Below, piece by piece: positions 6,274 to 6,898 of a stretch of 6,898 nucleotides of DNA. This stretch comes from Thermoplasmatota archaeon (lineage in GTDB: Archaea; Thermoplasmatota; E2; DHVEG-1), in the NCBI GenBank assembly GCA_018824925.1, contig JAHJFH010000005.1:1-6898 (forward strand). Reading direction: 5' to 3'. A program made the translations under genes and the position numbers. The notes beneath the pieces are model-generated. The model made no database searches and had not been told where the DNA came from. It saw only the letters and a program-made list of their open reading frames with translations. Every line of letters begins with the position of its first letter. The first letter of the stretch is position 1.

Positions 6274-6483
6274 ATGGAGGAAGTATTGTATAATATTGAG
6301 ATTCATCGCCAAGATGATCAATACTTAGGAAAGATTTATTCAGATATTGATGGTGTGAAGGAATTTAACAATGAAAGAATCGATCGACTCTTACGAGATA
6401 TAATAATTGATATGCAACTTGCCCTTGATGAATTTTCCAACCGTACATCAGATTATAGCGAAACTCACGAAGATATAAAATAA
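6274..6483 (+). CDS. Small protein of unknown function, possibly HicB-like fold
   Basis: I do not recognise this 69-residue product. It starts MEEVLYNIEIHRQDDQ and ends in a hydrophilic tail. The pattern suggests strand (VLYNIEIHR, 4-12), turn, strand (YLGKIYSDI, 17-25), then one long amphipathic helix (about 34-56, NERIDRLLRDIIIDMQLALDEF). This strand-strand-helix order resembles HicB-type antitoxin or partial dsRBD-like folds. No HicA toxin gene adjoins it, so a toxin-antitoxin role is not supported. It is acidic overall, unlike the ribosomal proteins around it, and has no membrane segment, signal peptide or cysteines. The ATG at 6274 is chosen because AGGGGG (6260-6265) lies 8 bases upstream. 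An in-frame GTG at 6232 would add 14 residues. Coding is likely from the ribosome binding site, the plausible fold and a clean stop, but homologues would have to confirm it. Confidence 0.7.
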   Translation: MEEVLYNIEIHRQDDQYLGKIYSDIDGVKEFNNERIDRLLRDIIIDMQLALDEFSNRTSDYSETHEDIK

Positions 6484-6601
6484 TAATATCCATATATAAA
6501 TAGATGTTACTTGCAGAAACTCTCTAGAAAATGAGGGTAATGTTTTTAAATACTTCCCTTATTTGATGGTTCTACATTTCCATCATAGATGGAGGAATAG
6601 C
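6484..6601 (+). promoter_or_regulatory. Intergenic region upstream of rpoK with TATA-like elements
   Basis: This 118-base AT-rich gap has two TATA candidates. TATATAAA at 6493-6500 is a good match but lies about 100 bases from rpoK. TTTAAATA at 6545-6552 fits the archaeal TTTAWATA box and would start transcription near 6575, giving a leader of about 27 bases. The T-run just before it (6543-6547) could also end transcripts of the small gene. TGATGG (6564-6569) and CCATCA (6580-6585) can form a 6-base-pair hairpin around the predicted transcript start. The region suggests rpoK and uS2 have their own promoter. Confidence 0.5.
6591..6595 (+). promoter_or_regulatory. Ribosome binding site of rpoK, deciding its GTG start
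   Basis: GGAGG lies 6 bases before the GTG at 6602, where the conserved RpoK sequence begins. It rules in this GTG over the in-frame upstream codons TTG 6563 and ATG 6566, which would add unconserved residues (MVLHFHHRWRNS) and would lie upstream of the predicted transcript start. Confidence 0.75.
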
Positions 6602-6778
6602 GTGGTATACACACGATTCGAAAAAGCACGTATTATTGGTGCACGCGCACTACAACTTTCGATGGGTGCACCATCAACCCTTGCAAAAATCCCAAAGGAT
6701 ATAATAGATCCGGTGCAGATAGCAATGAAAGAATATGAAGACGGAGCTATCCCAATTACGGTAAAAAAGAAAACATAA
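6602..6778 (+). CDS. rpoK: DNA-directed RNA polymerase subunit K (Rpo6, RPB6/omega family)
   Basis: RpoK is the archaeal equivalent of eukaryotic RPB6 and bacterial omega, and supports assembly and stability of the RNA polymerase core by clamping the C-terminus of the largest subunit. The 58-residue product has the family signature almost from its first residue: YTRFEKARIIGARALQLSMGAP (3-24), then DPVQIAMKEYEDGAIPITV (36-54). Length is as usual for archaeal RpoK, about 55-60. It begins with GTG after a GGAGG site. In many archaea rpoK lies next to rpoN and near enolase and uS2 in the uL13-uS9 cluster. Here neither rpoN nor enolase adjoins it, but uS2 follows after 20 bases, so the rpoK-uS2 link is kept. 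Confidence 0.95.
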   Translation: MVYTRFEKARIIGARALQLSMGAPSTLAKIPKDIIDPVQIAMKEYEDGAIPITVKKKT

Positions 6779-6798
6779 CACCACTATGAGGACTAGGT

Positions 6799-6898
6799 AT
6801 GACAGAAGAAAAAGAGGAAATTCAATCCCATGGAGAACAACTAATGCTTGTTCCTGAAGAAACCTATATGACTTCAGGAGTTCATATTGGAACTCGAC
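6799..6898 (+). CDS. rps2: Small-subunit ribosomal protein uS2 (S2), N-terminal part
   Basis: The window ends inside this gene, after 33 codons and one base. An acidic N-terminal tail (TEEKEEIQSHGEQ) leads into LMLVPEETYMTSGVHIGT (15-32). This matches the start of archaeal uS2, where a L-V-P strand and helix lead to the (A/S)GVHIGT motif. uS2 sits on the 30S solvent side between head and body. A TGAGGAC ribosome binding site (6787-6793) lies 5 bases before the ATG, and the gene follows rpoK closely enough to be co-transcribed. An ATG at 6786 is in another frame. About 170 or more C-terminal residues lie outside the window. Confidence 0.92.
   Translation, partial: MTEEKEEIQSHGEQLMLVPEETYMTSGVHIGTR

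Noticed and set aside
6274..6483. The small gene as a HicB antitoxin of a toxin-antitoxin pair
   Set aside because: The strand-strand-helix pattern is suggestive, but there is no HicA-sized gene beside it and no DNA-binding domain; the neighbours are ribosomal proteins and rpoK.
6503..6526. Seven-codon leader peptide (ATG to TAG) before rpoK
   Set aside because: There is no ribosome binding site, and the more likely rpoK promoter at 6545-6552 lies downstream of it, so it would not be in the rpoK transcript.

Overview
This window is the distal part of an archaeal spc-type ribosomal protein operon, followed by a second short transcription unit. The archaeal assignment rests on gene content and order. 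The archaeal/eukaryotic-only proteins eS4, eL32 and eL19 are interleaved with universal ones in the archaeal order uL14-uL24-eS4-uL5-uS14-uS8-uL6-eL32-eL19-uL18-uS5-uL30. An RNA polymerase subunit K gene (rpoK/rpo6) and the start of uS2 follow. The DNA is AT-rich. The helix-hairpin-helix extension on eL32 points to a euryarchaeal-type lineage. Thermoplasmatota or a relative is my best guess, but the sequence alone does not settle it.

Bases 1-6184 are one tightly packed plus-strand operon, cut at its 5' end inside uL14. Gene junctions are 4-base overlaps (uL24/eS4, eS4/uL5, eL19/uL18), a 1-base overlap (uL18/uS5), or gaps of 2-15 bases, so strong translational coupling is expected. Each internal gene start has a Shine-Dalgarno match to the archaeal 16S tail (AGGAGGTGATCC type). 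Some use the GAGG half and some the GTGAT half. The 51-codon zinc-binding uS14 gene at 2133-2288 is easy to miss because of its size.

Bases 6185-6898 differ. After uL30, where many archaea have uL15, secY and adk, there is a T-rich probable terminator. Next come a promoter-like region, a 69-codon gene of unknown function with a possible HicB-like or dsRBD-like fold, a 118-base intergenic region with TATA-like elements, then rpoK (GTG start) and the first 33 codons of uS2.

Most of the window is ordinary housekeeping DNA, and I see no defence system, mobile element, CRISPR array, tRNA or rRNA. The points worth a second look are the roughly 110-residue charged, histone-H1-like tail on uL24, the HhH-plus-linker extension on eL32, the loss of the usual uL15-secY neighbourhood, and the small unknown gene next to rpoK.
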